A stretch of DNA of 64,000 bases. Origin: Natronococcus pandeyae (GTDB lineage: Archaea > Halobacteriota > Halobacteria > Halobacteriales > Natrialbaceae). Position numbers and translations under genes: made by a program. Under the pieces are notes generated by a model that was not told the origin of the DNA, made no database searches, and saw only the letters and a list, made by a program, of their open reading frames with translations. Where the stretch lies: assembly GCF_008122205.1 (NCBI RefSeq), contig NZ_PHNJ01000009.1, positions 141,610-205,609 on the forward strand, in the 5' to 3' direction. Shown here piece by piece: positions 1 to 8,447 of this stretch (its first letter is position 1; every line of letters starts with the position of its first letter).

Positions 1-202
1 GTTCAAGGGACTGGGCGAGATGAACCCCGAACAGCTCTGGGAGACGACGATGAATCCGGACAACCGCATTCTCAAGCAGATCACCGTCGAGGACGCGGCC
101 GCGGCGGACAAGATGTTCTCCGTGCTGATGGGCGACGCCGTCGAACCGCGCAAGCAGTTCATCAAGGAGAACGCGCCGGAAGCCGAGTGGATCGACATAT
201 AG
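1..202 (+). CDS. gyrB: DNA gyrase subunit B, C-terminal fragment
   Basis: Only the last 66 codons are in the window (reading frame starts at base 2, stop at 200-202). The translated tail begins FKGLGEM and continues with [10 protein letters not shown], the conserved Toprim/C-terminal signature of bacterial-type GyrB, and ends in the usual short [12 protein letters not shown] tail. GyrB is the ATPase subunit of the A2B2 gyrase that introduces negative supercoils. gyrA follows 52 bp downstream on the same strand, the standard haloarchaeal gyrBA operon. The start lies outside the window. Confidence 0.97.
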   Translation, partial: FKGLGEMNPEQLWETTMNPDNRILKQITVEDAAAADKMFSVLMGDAVEPRKQFIKENAPEAEWIDI

Positions 203-254
203 GGGAGCGAATGCAGACGATTACGCAACTACGAGAGAAGGTGACTACGTACGC

Positions 255-2741
255 ATGAGTTCGGAAGTACCCGATCCGACGGACATCGAGGCGGCATCGA
301 TCGAGTCCGTCCGGATCGAAGACGAGATGGAGCAGAGCTATATCGACTACGCGATGTCCGTCATCGCGGGCCGAGCCCTCCCGGACGCCCGGGACGGCCT
401 GAAACCCGTCCACCGGCGCATCCTCTACGCGATGCACGAGATGGGCGTGAGTTCGGGCTCGAGCCACCGCAAGTCCTCCTCGATCGTCGGGGAGACGATG
501 GGTGACTACCACCCCCACGGCGACAGCGCGATCTACGACACCCTGGTCCGGATGGCCCAGGACTTCTCGATGCGCTATCCCCTCGTGGACGGCCAGGGGA
601 ACTTCGGCTCGATGGACGGCGACCCGGCCGCAGCACCCCGATATACGGAGGCTCGGATGGCCTCCGTCTCCGAGGAACTGCTCGACGACATCGACAAGGA
701 CACGGTCGACTTCTCGGCGAACTACGACGATCGATTGCAGGAGCCCGACGTGCTGCCGGCGGCGTTCCCGAACCTCCTCGTCAACGGCTCCTCGGGGATC
801 GCGGTCGGGATGTCGACGAACATTCCGCCGCACAACCTGGGCGAGGTGATCGACGCGACGATCGAGTTGATCGACAACCCCGACGCCACGGTCGAGGACC
901 TGATGAACCACGTCAAGGGGCCGGATTTCCCGACGGGCGCGAACATCGTCGGTCGCGACGCCATCTACTCGGCGTACAAGACCGGTCGCGGACGGGTCCG
1001 CGTCCGTGCCGAGTTCGAGGTCGAGGAGTGGAAGGCGGGACGCGAGCGAATCGTCGTCACCGAACTTCCCTACCAGGCCAACAAGGCCCGCCTCGTCGAG
1101 CGAATCGCCGAGGACGTCAACGAGGGCGAACTCGAAGGAATCACCGACCTGCGCGACGAATCCGACCGCAACGGCGTCCGGGTCGTCATCGAACTCAAAC
1201 GCGGCGCGAACGTCGAGGTCGTCAAGAACAAACTCCTCGAAAGCCACCTCGAGAAGACGTTCGGCATCATCAACCTCGCGCTGGTCGACGGCCAGCCCCG
1301 GGTGCTCTCGCTCAAGGAGACCCTGGAGGAGTACGTCAGCCACCGCCGCGAGGTCGTCCGCCGGCGCAGCGAGTACGACCTCACCGAGGCCGAAGAACGG
1401 GCACACATCCTCGAGGGCCGGCTGAAGGCCGTCGAGAACGCCGAGGACGTCGTCGACCTGATCCGAAACAGTGAGGACCGCGACGCGGCCCGGGCCGGCC
1501 TGCAGGAGGAGTTCGGCTTCTCCGAGGAGCAGGCCCAGCACATCGTCCGGATGCAACTCGGCAGCCTCACGTCGATGGAGGCCGCCGAGATCGAAGACGA
1601 GTACGAGGAGGTCCAGGCCGAGATCGAACGCCTGACGGAGATCCTCGAGAGCGAGTCGGAACTGCTCTCGGTCATCAAGGACGAACTTCGCGAGATCAAA
1701 GACGAGTACGGAGACGACCGCCGGACCTCGATCATCGAGGACCAGGGAACGGTCACCCACGAGGACCTCATCCCCGAGGAGGAGGTCGTCGTCGTGATGA
1801 CCGAGGACGACTACGTCAAGCGGATGCCGATCGACCAGTTCGACCCCCAGGGTCGTGGCGGCAAGGGGATCATCGGCGCGGACGTCAAGGAAAGCGACCG
1901 CGTCGCCTCCGTATTCCGGGCGAACACCCACGATTACCTGCTGTGCTTTACGAACCACGGCAAGGTCTACCAGCTGAAGACCTACGAAATCCCGGAGATG
2001 GGCCGCACCGCTCGCGGCAAGTCCGCGGTCAATATCCTCGATCTCGAGGCCGGCGAGGACATCACGGCGATCGTCGACACCGACGCCTTCGGCGACGGCG
2101 AGTGCGTGACGATGGCCACCCGGAACGGCTACGTCAAGCGAACCGCCGGCGAAGAGTTCGATAACATCCGTTCGACGGGAATCATCGCCGCGGACCTCGA
2201 GGAGGGCGACGAACTCGTCGACGTCGAGGTGACCGACGGCTCTCAGGATCTCGTGATCGCGACCGAGGGCGGTATGACGATCCGCTTCGACGAGAACGAG
2301 GTTCGTGCCATGGGTCGCAATGCCCGCGGCGTCAACGGGATCAAACTCACAGGCGACGATGCGGTCGCCGGACTCGTCGCGACCGACGAGGACGACGGAC
2401 AGGCGCTGCTGACCGTCACCCGAAACGGATACGGCAAGCGGACGCCGCTCTCGGAGTACCGCACGCAGTCCCGGTACGGCAAGGGACTGATCGACATCAA
2501 GACGGACGGCCGAAACGGCCCCGTGACGGCCGTGAAGGCGGTCGATCCGGACGACCACCTCGTGCTGATGAGCGAGCGCGGACAGATCGTCCGGACGCGT
2601 GCCGACGAGGTCTCGTCGGTCGGCCGGAACACGATGGGCGTGATCGTGATGGAGGTCGAAGACGGCGACGCCGTCGCTAGCGTCGACGTACTCCCAGCGG
2701 CCTCCGTGGCCGACGAGAACGAGACCGTCGAATCGGACTGA
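255..2741 (+). CDS. gyrA: DNA gyrase subunit A
   Basis: 828 residues, full length for the family. The N-terminal breakage-reunion domain is clear: [17 protein letters not shown] near residue 41, HPHGD near 86, and the catalytic tyrosine in [10 protein letters not shown] (Tyr130) that forms the 5'-phosphotyrosyl bond. A coiled coil spans about 340-480. The C-terminal beta-pinwheel (about 500-805) has the GyrA box in the form QGRGGKG and repeated [11 protein letters not shown] / [11 protein letters not shown] blades. It wraps DNA for negative supercoiling. ATG start chosen because it sits 52 bp after gyrB and gives the usual acidic N-terminus. An antisense open frame over almost the whole gene is a GC-bias shadow. 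Confidence 0.98.
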   Translation: MSSEVPDPTDIEAASIESVRIEDEMEQSYIDYAMSVIAGRALPDARDGLKPVHRRILYAMHEMGVSSGSSHRKSSSIVGETMGDYHPHGDSAIYDTLVRMAQDFSMRYPLVDGQGNFGSMDGDPAAAPRYTEARMASVSEELLDDIDKDTVDFSANYDDRLQEPDVLPAAFPNLLVNGSSGIAVGMSTNIPPHNLGEVIDATIELIDNPDATVEDLMNHVKGPDFPTGANIVGRDAIYSAYKTGRGRVRVRAEFEVEEWKAGRERIVVTELPYQANKARLVERIAEDVNEGELEGITDLRDESDRNGVRVVIELKRGANVEVVKNKLLESHLEKTFGIINLALVDGQPRVLSLKETLEEYVSHRREVVRRRSEYDLTEAEERAHILEGRLKAVENAEDVVDLIRNSEDRDAARAGLQEEFGFSEEQAQHIVRMQLGSLTSMEAAEIEDEYEEVQAEIERLTEILESESELLSVIKDELREIKDEYGDDRRTSIIEDQGTVTHEDLIPEEEVVVVMTEDDYVKRMPIDQFDPQGRGGKGIIGADVKESDRVASVFRANTHDYLLCFTNHGKVYQLKTYEIPEMGRTARGKSAVNILDLEAGEDITAIVDTDAFGDGECVTMATRNGYVKRTAGEEFDNIRSTGIIAADLEEGDELVDVEVTDGSQDLVIATEGGMTIRFDENEVRAMGRNARGVNGIKLTGDDAVAGLVATDEDDGQALLTVTRNGYGKRTPLSEYRTQSRYGKGLIDIKTDGRNGPVTAVKAVDPDDHLVLMSERGQIVRTRADEVSSVGRNTMGVIVMEVEDGDAVASVDVLPAASVADENETVESD

Positions 2742-2804
2742 TCACCGTCCTCTTTCGTCGTTCTCCGATTCGAGAGTAGAACGGCTAGTCGAGAGCCGAG
2801 CCGG

Positions 2805-3335
2805 TCAGTGGTCCGGTTCCTCGGCCGGCGCGATCATGTCGTCGATCCGCAGAATGAGAATGTTGTTCGTGTCGTCCCTGCCGTCGAGCGTCCCTTCGAT
2901 GACGAGTTTCGAGAGCGGCGTCGGGCCGACGGTGACGGCATCGCCTTCCTGGATGTCGACCGAGCCCTGCATGTGAATCTCGGCGCGACAGAGTTCGGGG
3001 TGGTGAACGCTCGAGAGGTCGATCTCCTCGACGATGACGCCGTCGACGGCCTCGCCCTCGTGCTCGAGGGGGACCGAGGCGGGGTCGTCCATCTGCTGGA
3101 TCTCGAGTGCTTCGAAGGCGGCGGCGGTTGGCTTGTAGCCACCTTTTGGTCCGGGTACGCCTTCGACCAGTTGGAGCGCTTTGAGGCTCTGCATCTGGTT
3201 TCGGATGGTCCCAGGGTTGCGATCTACCTGTTCGGCGATATCCTCGCCTTTGATCGCATCCTCGGACTCCTTGTGGAGATTTGTCAAGGCACGTAGTATT
3301 TTCTTCTGGCTGGGGGTGAGTTCAATTGATGACAT
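2805..3335 (-). CDS. Winged-helix transcriptional regulator with C-terminal effector-like domain
   Basis: 176 residues. Residues 1-75 form a helix-turn-helix (LTPSQKKILRALTNL ... IAEQVDRNPGTIRNQMQSLKALQLVEGVPGPKGGY), with the wing GPKGGYKPT resembling Rrf2/TrmB-type regulators. Residues 80-176 are a beta-rich domain (VPLEHEGEAVDGVIVEEIDLSSVHHPELCRAEIHM) with regularly spaced strands, probably ligand-binding or for oligomerization. Convergent with gyrA. It is a conserved haloarchaeal type whose regulon I cannot name. The start ATG gives the canonical MSSIELTPSQKKIL N-terminus. Confidence 0.8.
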   Translation of the reverse strand: MSSIELTPSQKKILRALTNLHKESEDAIKGEDIAEQVDRNPGTIRNQMQSLKALQLVEGVPGPKGGYKPTAAAFEALEIQQMDDPASVPLEHEGEAVDGVIVEEIDLSSVHHPELCRAEIHMQGSVDIQEGDAVTVGPTPLSKLVIEGTLDGRDDTNNILILRIDDMIAPAEEPDH

Positions 3336-3478
3336 GCTGTATTCTTCGTAATTGATTTCCTTAAACCCGACGGGTGAGCCGGGTGGTAAGTCGTGTATTC
3401 GTCGTTAGAATCGGCCGTAGTAAGGAGTTTTGTTTCCTGAGTCGGATCGTTCGCCGATATTCGCCGGTGGTAAGGTGA

Positions 3479-4444
3479 TCAAACCGGGATGAGCCACCCC
3501 TCCAGCAGGATCTCGGTGAGGACGTCCTCGAGCAGGAACATGAGAGCGAAGCCGAACGAGAACGTTGCCGCGTTCGTCCGGGTGAGGACGGCCTCGGCGT
3601 CGAATCGGATGAGATCGCCGACCTCGATGAGCACCTGCAGGATCGCGCCGATCGCGATGGCAAAGAACAGGACGGCGAGCAGATTCGACTGGGCAAAACT
3701 GCCGATCCAGCCGCCGAGGATGACCGGACCGCCGGCGATGACGCCCATCATGGCGAAGTGTCGAAGCGGCGGCGTCTCGCGCTCGCGGGCGACCGCGGCG
3801 ACGACGGTCGGCCCCTCCATTACGTTGTGCATGATGAACGCGAGCACGAGCAGCATGAGCATCGTTGCGTCCTCCTGAATGTAGGCGACGCCGATCCCCA
3901 GACCCTCGCCGATGCTGTGGAGACCGAGCGCGAGCGCGACGAGATACGCGATCTCGAGGCCATTCTTCTCGGTCGAGGCCATCTTCCGCTGGCGCCACTC
4001 GCTCGCGAGGTACATGACGACGAACGTCCCGCCGACACCGAGAATCGCCGCGGTGGCGGCGAGCACCGCGCCGTCGACGGTCGTGCCAAGGAGCGCCGTG
4101 CTCTCGACGTTGACGCCGTAGTCGAAGATCATGTCTTCGGTCATCTCGAGGGCGATGAACGCGAGTACGCCGGCCGCGAGTGCCAGGAACGCGTGCAGAT
4201 ATCGCGGGTCGAGATCCCGGATGAACGGGAACCAGAGCATCCCGATCGCGACGGGGATGATCCCCGCGATCGCACCGATCACCGTCAGCATCCAGACGAT
4301 CTCGAGCGTGCTCGCCTCGCTTGCGCCGGAAAGATCGCCGAACGGCGAGGTGAGATAGAGCGTCGCGAAGACCGTACCGAGGATGAGAACCGGCCCGATC
4401 GCGATAAGCCAGCGTGGCAAGTCGTCGATCGATCGATCGATCAT
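3479..4444 (-). CDS. ZIP-family divalent metal transporter
   Basis: 321 residues with about eight hydrophobic helices. The two ZIP metal-site helices are visible: HSIGEGLGIGVAY (H-x3-E-G) and, in the next helix, IMHNVMEGP (H-N-x2-E-G). Family members import Zn, Mn or Fe across the cytoplasmic membrane. It lies downstream of and in the same direction as a DtxR-family regulator. A perfect palindrome 52 bp upstream of its start matches one upstream of that regulator, so repression by metal-loaded DtxR is likely (inference). The usual His-rich cytoplasmic loop is absent, being replaced by a short basic loop near ASEWRQRKMASTEKN. Confidence 0.88.
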   Translation of the reverse strand: MIDRSIDDLPRWLIAIGPVLILGTVFATLYLTSPFGDLSGASEASTLEIVWMLTVIGAIAGIIPVAIGMLWFPFIRDLDPRYLHAFLALAAGVLAFIALEMTEDMIFDYGVNVESTALLGTTVDGAVLAATAAILGVGGTFVVMYLASEWRQRKMASTEKNGLEIAYLVALALGLHSIGEGLGIGVAYIQEDATMLMLLVLAFIMHNVMEGPTVVAAVARERETPPLRHFAMMGVIAGGPVILGGWIGSFAQSNLLAVLFFAIAIGAILQVLIEVGDLIRFDAEAVLTRTNAATFSFGFALMFLLEDVLTEILLEGWLIPV

Positions 4445-4496
4445 CCCGTGACCACCCGTACGGCGAGACTCCGAGTTCGTTGCATTACCAGGAGAT

Positions 4497-4510
4497 TAGA
4501 CGCGTCTAAA
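4497..4510. promoter_or_regulatory. Candidate DtxR-family operator upstream of the ZIP gene
   Basis: Perfect 14-bp palindrome TTAGACGCGTCTAA, followed by an AT-rich TATATAT stretch, 52 bp upstream of the ZIP start. The same half-sites (TTAGA..., ...GTCTAA) recur upstream of the DtxR-family gene at 5282-5295. Position and sharing fit a metalloregulator operator; binding is inferred. Confidence 0.6.
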
Positions 4511-4536
4511 TATATATCTTGCCAACAGGCCTCTCC

Positions 4537-4553
4537 CTAGATTCGATCTAGGT
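4537..4553. repeat. Inverted repeat between the DtxR gene and the ZIP gene
   Basis: CCTAGAT-TCG-ATCTAGG, a 7-bp perfect inverted repeat with a 3-nt loop. It lies 37 bp past the stop of the DtxR-family gene and about 93 bp upstream of the ZIP start on the same strand. It could terminate the regulator transcript or be a second operator; its half-site differs from TTAGAC. Confidence 0.4.
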
Positions 4554-4589
4554 AAACCGGGCGACGCGATCGCTCGAGGATGGAAGACG

Positions 4590-5270
4590 CTACGATTCGA
4601 TTTCCGCCGGCTGGGCGACGCGGACGTGGTGGGCGACGGACTCGGGGAGCGAAACCTCAGCGTCCCGTCCGCTCGAGCGGGCCGTCACCATCCCGAACGG
4701 CGCGACCTCGAGAATCTCGAGTTCGACGCCGGGTTCGACGCCGTGCTCGGCGAGGTAGGAGAGAATCTCCGGGTCGCGGTCGGCGACCTCCTCGACGACG
4801 ACGACGTCACCCTCGTCGAACTCGGTGACGGACTTGCCGTCGGGGCGCTGGGGCGGCTCCAAGTCGGCGCCCGGGATCGGCGAGCCGTGAGGATCGACCT
4901 CCGGTTCACCGAGGGCGGCCGCGACGCGGGCCTCGAAATCCTCGCTGATGTGGTGTTCGAGGCGGTCGGCTTCCTCGTGGACCTCGGACCAGTCGTAGTC
5001 CAGGTGCTCGGTCAGGTAGGACTCGAGCAGGCGGTGATGGCGAATCACCTCGAGGGCGACCGTCTCGCCCTCGTCGGTGAGGGTGACACCGCGGTACTTC
5101 TTGCGGTCGACGAACCCGCGATCCTCGAGTTTCTCGAGCATGCTCGTGACCGTCGGCGACGTGACGTCCAGTTCGTCGGCGATCGCAGACGTCTTGATTC
5201 GGTCGTCGGTGCTCTGCTGGAGCTGATAGATGGCCTTGAGATAGTCTTCCATCACGTCGCTCAGCATCAT
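4590..5270 (-). CDS. DtxR/MntR-family metal-dependent transcriptional regulator
   Basis: 226 residues. Residues 1-65 are the winged HTH (MEDYLKAIYQLQ ... IADELDVTSPTVTSMLEKLEDRGFV). Residues 66-125 are the dimerization/metal domain with the expected acidic and His positions (LEVIRHHRLLESYLTEHLDYDWSEVHEEADRLEHHIS). Residues 150-226 are a C-terminal FeoA/SH3-like domain (GVEPGVELEILEVAPFGMVTARSSG). Such proteins repress metal uptake when Mn or Fe is bound. The ZIP gene downstream is the obvious target. Two adjacent ATG codons (5270 and 5267) are possible starts. A palindrome 12 bp upstream suggests autoregulation. Confidence 0.9.
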   Translation of the reverse strand: MMLSDVMEDYLKAIYQLQQSTDDRIKTSAIADELDVTSPTVTSMLEKLEDRGFVDRKKYRGVTLTDEGETVALEVIRHHRLLESYLTEHLDYDWSEVHEEADRLEHHISEDFEARVAAALGEPEVDPHGSPIPGADLEPPQRPDGKSVTEFDEGDVVVVEEVADRDPEILSYLAEHGVEPGVELEILEVAPFGMVTARSSGRDAEVSLPESVAHHVRVAQPAEIES

Positions 5271-5281
5271 TTCGATCGGAT

Positions 5282-5295
5282 TTAGAGCCGTCTAA
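5282..5295. promoter_or_regulatory. Candidate DtxR-family operator at the regulator's own promoter
   Basis: TTAGAGCCGTCTAA, a near-perfect dyad matching the perfect palindrome at 4497-4510 at 12 of 14 positions. It lies 12 bp upstream of the DtxR-family start and 71 bp from the divergent arginase gene. It would cover the transcription start of a leaderless message, consistent with autorepression. Confidence 0.55.
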
Positions 5296-5366
5296 CCCTA
5301 AACCTATCGCCGTCGATTACGCGAGCGAATCAGCACGACCAAAACGGTAGCCGTCGATGACAGCGT

Positions 5367-6299
5367 ATGGGACAGACAGTTCGGATTATCGGTGCGCCGA
5401 TGGACTACGGGGCGAACCGTCGTGGCGTCGACATGGGGCCGTCGGCGATCAGGTACGCGGGGTTGGCCGACGAGCTAGCGGACGCGGGCGTGGAGCCAGT
5501 CGACTCCGGCGACCTGCTCATGCCGCGCGCGGAGGAGCGTGATCCCGACGCGTCACAGCCCAGCGAGGGGAACGCGAAGTTCCTCCAGGAGGTCGGCGAC
5601 GTCTGTTCGCGCCTGTCGACCCAGGTTGCAGAGACGATCGCGGACGACGAGTTCCCACTCGTCCTCGGGGGCGACCATTCGGTCGCGATCGGATCGATGG
5701 GCGGAGCGTCGCAGACGGGCGAACTGGGCGTGATCTGGTTCGACGCGCACGCCGATCTCAACACGCCCGAGACCTCACCCAGCGGCAACGTTCACGGGAT
5801 GCCACTCGCTGCAGCACTCGGACGGGGAGCCTTCGGCGAACTGGAGTGGGCACACGCGCCGGCCGTCCGCGAGGAGTCGGTCGTCTACGTCGGCCTGCGA
5901 AGTATCGACGAGCGCGAGCGTGAACTCGTCCGCGAGAGCGAGATGACGGCCTTTACGATGTCCGACATCGACGAGCGCGGGATCACGAGCGTGGTCGAGG
6001 AGGCACTCGACATCGCGACGAGCGGAACCGACGGAATTCACGTCAGTCTCGACCTCGACTGGCTCGATCCGAAGGCCGCGCCCGGCGTCGGCACGCCCGT
6101 TCGCGGCGGCGTCACCTACCGCGAGGCGCACTCGGCGCTCGAGACCGTCTCGACCCGTCACCACCAGGAGGGCGTCCTCCGGTCGATGGACGTCGTCGAG
6201 GTAAACCCCATTCTCGACGAGCGAAACGAGACGGCGACGCTCGCGGCAGAACTCACGGCGAGTGCGTTCGGAAAGCGGATCCTCGGTAGTGGCGACTGA
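5367..6299 (+). CDS. rocF: Arginase family hydrolase, probably arginase
   Basis: 310 residues, normal for the ureohydrolase family. The binuclear Mn site motifs are in order: GGDHS (101-105), DAHAD (126-130), and SLDLDWLDP near residue 230. SPSGNVHGMPLAAALG (137-152) is the arginase-type substrate loop, favouring arginase (L-arginine to ornithine and urea) over agmatinase or formimidoylglutamase. It stands alone and is transcribed away from the DtxR-family gene. As Mn is the usual cofactor, sharing a promoter region with a Mn/Fe-type regulator is notable, but co-regulation is only inference. Confidence 0.88.
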   Translation: MGQTVRIIGAPMDYGANRRGVDMGPSAIRYAGLADELADAGVEPVDSGDLLMPRAEERDPDASQPSEGNAKFLQEVGDVCSRLSTQVAETIADDEFPLVLGGDHSVAIGSMGGASQTGELGVIWFDAHADLNTPETSPSGNVHGMPLAAALGRGAFGELEWAHAPAVREESVVYVGLRSIDERERELVRESEMTAFTMSDIDERGITSVVEEALDIATSGTDGIHVSLDLDWLDPKAAPGVGTPVRGGVTYREAHSALETVSTRHHQEGVLRSMDVVEVNPILDERNETATLAAELTASAFGKRILGSGD

Positions 6300-6327
6300 A
6301 ACGGCTTCCACACCGATTCCACGACGG

Positions 6328-6407
6328 GAGCGCGGGTCGGAGTGAGCGCGGTTCGGAGTGAGCGCGGTTCGGAACGTGCGCGGTTCGGAACGTGCGCGGT
6401 TCGGAAC
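6328..6407. repeat. Five tandem 16-bp repeats
   Basis: Five head-to-tail copies of a 16-bp unit of form GAGCGCGGTTCGGAGT, at 6328-6343, 6344-6359, 6360-6375, 6376-6391 and 6392-6407. The first has GGG for GGT; later copies change GAGC to GTGC and AGT to AAC. There are no spacers, so this is a tandem repeat, not a CRISPR. The core CGCGGTTC is complementary to GAACCGCG at 6423-6430, so the last copy can form a hairpin. The 315-bp gap between rocF and ndh holds this block and no convincing gene. Confidence 0.85.
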
Positions 6408-6614
6408 GAACGAAGTGAGTGAGAACCGCGAAACGCGAACGGGGAGGAACGACCCGTGAGCGACGCAAGCGATTAGGTGTGCACTGTCGTTCAGTAGCGA
6501 CGATCGCTCGCGACACGACGCCGGACGAACGCGGCAGTTTCTTCCTGTGACAACCGCTCACACCCAGGTTCCTGTTTCAACACCTTTGTATCGGAGTGTT
6601 TCGGAGTGTGTGGT

Positions 6615-7784
6615 ATGACAGAGAACGTCGTCGTGCTCGGTGCCGGATACGCCGGTGCTGGTGCGGTCAAAAAGCTCCAATCGGAGCTCGAGGGTAACGC
6701 GCGGCTAACCTGGATCGCGGACGTCGACTATCACCTGGTCCTCCACGAGTCTCATCGCGTGATCCGTGACCCGAACGTCCGTTCGGACATCACGATTCCG
6801 GTCGACGAGATCATGGAGCCGTCCACCCAGTTCATTCAGGACGAGGTCACGGGACTCGACACCGAGGAGCAGGTCGTCGAACTCGCCGACAGGGACGACG
6901 TCGACTACGATTACGTGCTCGTCGGACTCGGCAGCCAGACCGCCTACTACGGCATCCCCGGTCTCGAGGAGCACTCGCTGACGCTGAAGAGCCTGGACGA
7001 TGCACTCGAGATCCACGAGGCAGTCAAGCAGGCGAGCCGCGACGCCACGCGCGGCGATCCGGCACAGATCGTGATTGGCGGCGCCGGCCTGTCCGGCATC
7101 CAGACCGCCGGTGAGATCGCGGAGTTCCGCGACAAACACCGTGCACCGCTCGAGATCCACCTCGTCGAGGCGCTCGACGAGATCTTCCCCGGCAACGATC
7201 CGGAGATCCAGCAGGCGCTGCGCGACCTGCTCCAGGACGCCGGCGTCCAGATTCACACGGACGACCCGATCACGGAAGCCGACGACGACGTCATCCACTT
7301 CGACGAGGGCGATCCTCTCGGACACGACGTGCTCGTCTGGACCGGCGGGATCACGGGTCGCGACGCACTCGACAGCGCCGACGTCGAGAAGGAGCACAAC
7401 CGCGTCAACGCCAGTGCGAACTTCCAGACCTCGAACGAGCGCGTCTTCGCGGTCGGCGACTCGGCGATCGTCGACCAGGGCGACCAGCCCGCGCCGCCGA
7501 CCGCACAGGCCGCCTGGCAGGCCGCGGATGTCGCCGGTGAGAACATCAGCCGCGCCATCGAGAACCGTCCCCTGAAGACCTGGGAGCACGAAGATAAAGG
7601 GACCGTCGTCTCCGTCGGCGAGGAAGCCGTCGCCCACGACGTCAAACCCGCGATGGGCATCTCCATGCCCGTCGACACGTTCGGCGGCTTCCCGGCCCAG
7701 AAGCTGAAGAAGCTCATCGCCGCACGTTGGATCGCCGATCTCACTTCCTGGAACCGGGCCCGCCAGTCCTGGTCCTCACTGTAA
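6615..7784 (+). CDS. NADH dehydrogenase type II (FAD/NAD(P)-dependent oxidoreductase)
   Basis: 389 residues. The N-terminal FAD Rossmann motif VVVLGAGYAGAG is at residues 4-15, a second dinucleotide fold IVIGGAGLSGIQTAGEI lies near 152, and the C-terminal FAD-contact motif VFAVGDSAIV near 280. NDH-2 enzymes pass electrons from NADH to menaquinone at the membrane without pumping protons. The C-terminus LIAARWIADLTSWNRARQSWSSL is the usual amphipathic membrane anchor. I chose the ATG at 6615; an in-frame GTG nine bases upstream lies in the GTGT-rich leader. Confidence 0.85.
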   Translation: MTENVVVLGAGYAGAGAVKKLQSELEGNARLTWIADVDYHLVLHESHRVIRDPNVRSDITIPVDEIMEPSTQFIQDEVTGLDTEEQVVELADRDDVDYDYVLVGLGSQTAYYGIPGLEEHSLTLKSLDDALEIHEAVKQASRDATRGDPAQIVIGGAGLSGIQTAGEIAEFRDKHRAPLEIHLVEALDEIFPGNDPEIQQALRDLLQDAGVQIHTDDPITEADDDVIHFDEGDPLGHDVLVWTGGITGRDALDSADVEKEHNRVNASANFQTSNERVFAVGDSAIVDQGDQPAPPTAQAAWQAADVAGENISRAIENRPLKTWEHEDKGTVVSVGEEAVAHDVKPAMGISMPVDTFGGFPAQKLKKLIAARWIADLTSWNRARQSWSSL

Positions 7785-7818
7785 CGTCGCTTCGCTCACC
7801 GCACCATTTTCCGCAGTT

Positions 7819-8403
7819 TCAGGTCTCGCCGCGGTAGTCGTCCGTGCTCGAGTCGCCGTTCTTCTCCTCGAACGCGTCGCTGTTCATCGGGCGGGCGGGT
7901 ACGCCAGCCACCGTGGTGCCGGGTTCGACGTCCTGGGTTACGAGCGAGTTGGCCGCGACGCTCGCGTTCGCCCCGATCTCGACTCCCGGCAGGACGATCG
8001 CACCCGCGCCGATCATCGCCCGTTCGCCGACGATGACCTCGCCGGTCCGGTACTCATCCTGGAGAAACTCGTGACAGAGGATCGTCGCGTCGTAGCCGAC
8101 GATCGCGTGGTCGTGGACCGTGATCAGGTCGGGCCAGAACACGTCCGGCGTCGCCTCGAGCCCCCAGGAGACGCCCTCGCCGACCGTGACGCCGATCCGG
8201 CGAAGCAGCCAACGCTTGAGGCGGAGGCTCGGCGAGACCCGGACGAGCCAGACGATAATGTAGTTGATCGCGACCCGCAGCGGGTGGCGAGCACTGGTCC
8301 AGTGGGCGAGCGAGTTGGATGCGCCGCGGGTCGGATGCGACCGGACGCGGTCGTGTCGCGAAGTCGTGTCGTCGGTCACTGCCAGAGTCGTTCGATCTGT
8401 CAC
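7819..8403 (-). CDS. Hexapeptide-repeat acyltransferase
   Basis: 194 residues from a GTG start. The C-terminal half is a left-handed beta-helix: HDHAIVGYDATILCHEF, GERAMIGAGAIVLPGVEIGANASVAANSLVTQDVEPGTTVAGVPAR, with the I-G-x-x-A periodicity of LbH acetyltransferases (maltose/galactoside O-acetyltransferase type). The N-terminal region (HPLRVAINYIIVWLVRVSPSLRLKRWLLRRIG) is a membrane-associating helix common in the haloarchaeal version. The acceptor is unknown. An open frame continues upstream but loses all similarity and runs antisense to the next gene, so the GTG at 8403 was chosen. Confidence 0.8.
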   Translation of the reverse strand: MTDRTTLAVTDDTTSRHDRVRSHPTRGASNSLAHWTSARHPLRVAINYIIVWLVRVSPSLRLKRWLLRRIGVTVGEGVSWGLEATPDVFWPDLITVHDHAIVGYDATILCHEFLQDEYRTGEVIVGERAMIGAGAIVLPGVEIGANASVAANSLVTQDVEPGTTVAGVPARPMNSDAFEEKNGDSSTDDYRGET

Positions 8404-8447
8404 TACATGAAACCGATCGATCGGACGCGGCGAGGCAGCGATGACCT

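Noticed and set aside
162..2558. 798-codon open frame antisense to gyrA
   Set aside because: It is the mirror frame of a GC-rich, strongly biased gene; translation is low-complexity Val/Asp/Arg/Leu with no domain. The same applies to 55787-57778 on the plus strand over the second APC-Usp gene and many others.
6328..6407. Possible CRISPR array
   Set aside because: Repeats are directly adjacent with no spacers and drift in sequence; no cas genes in the window.
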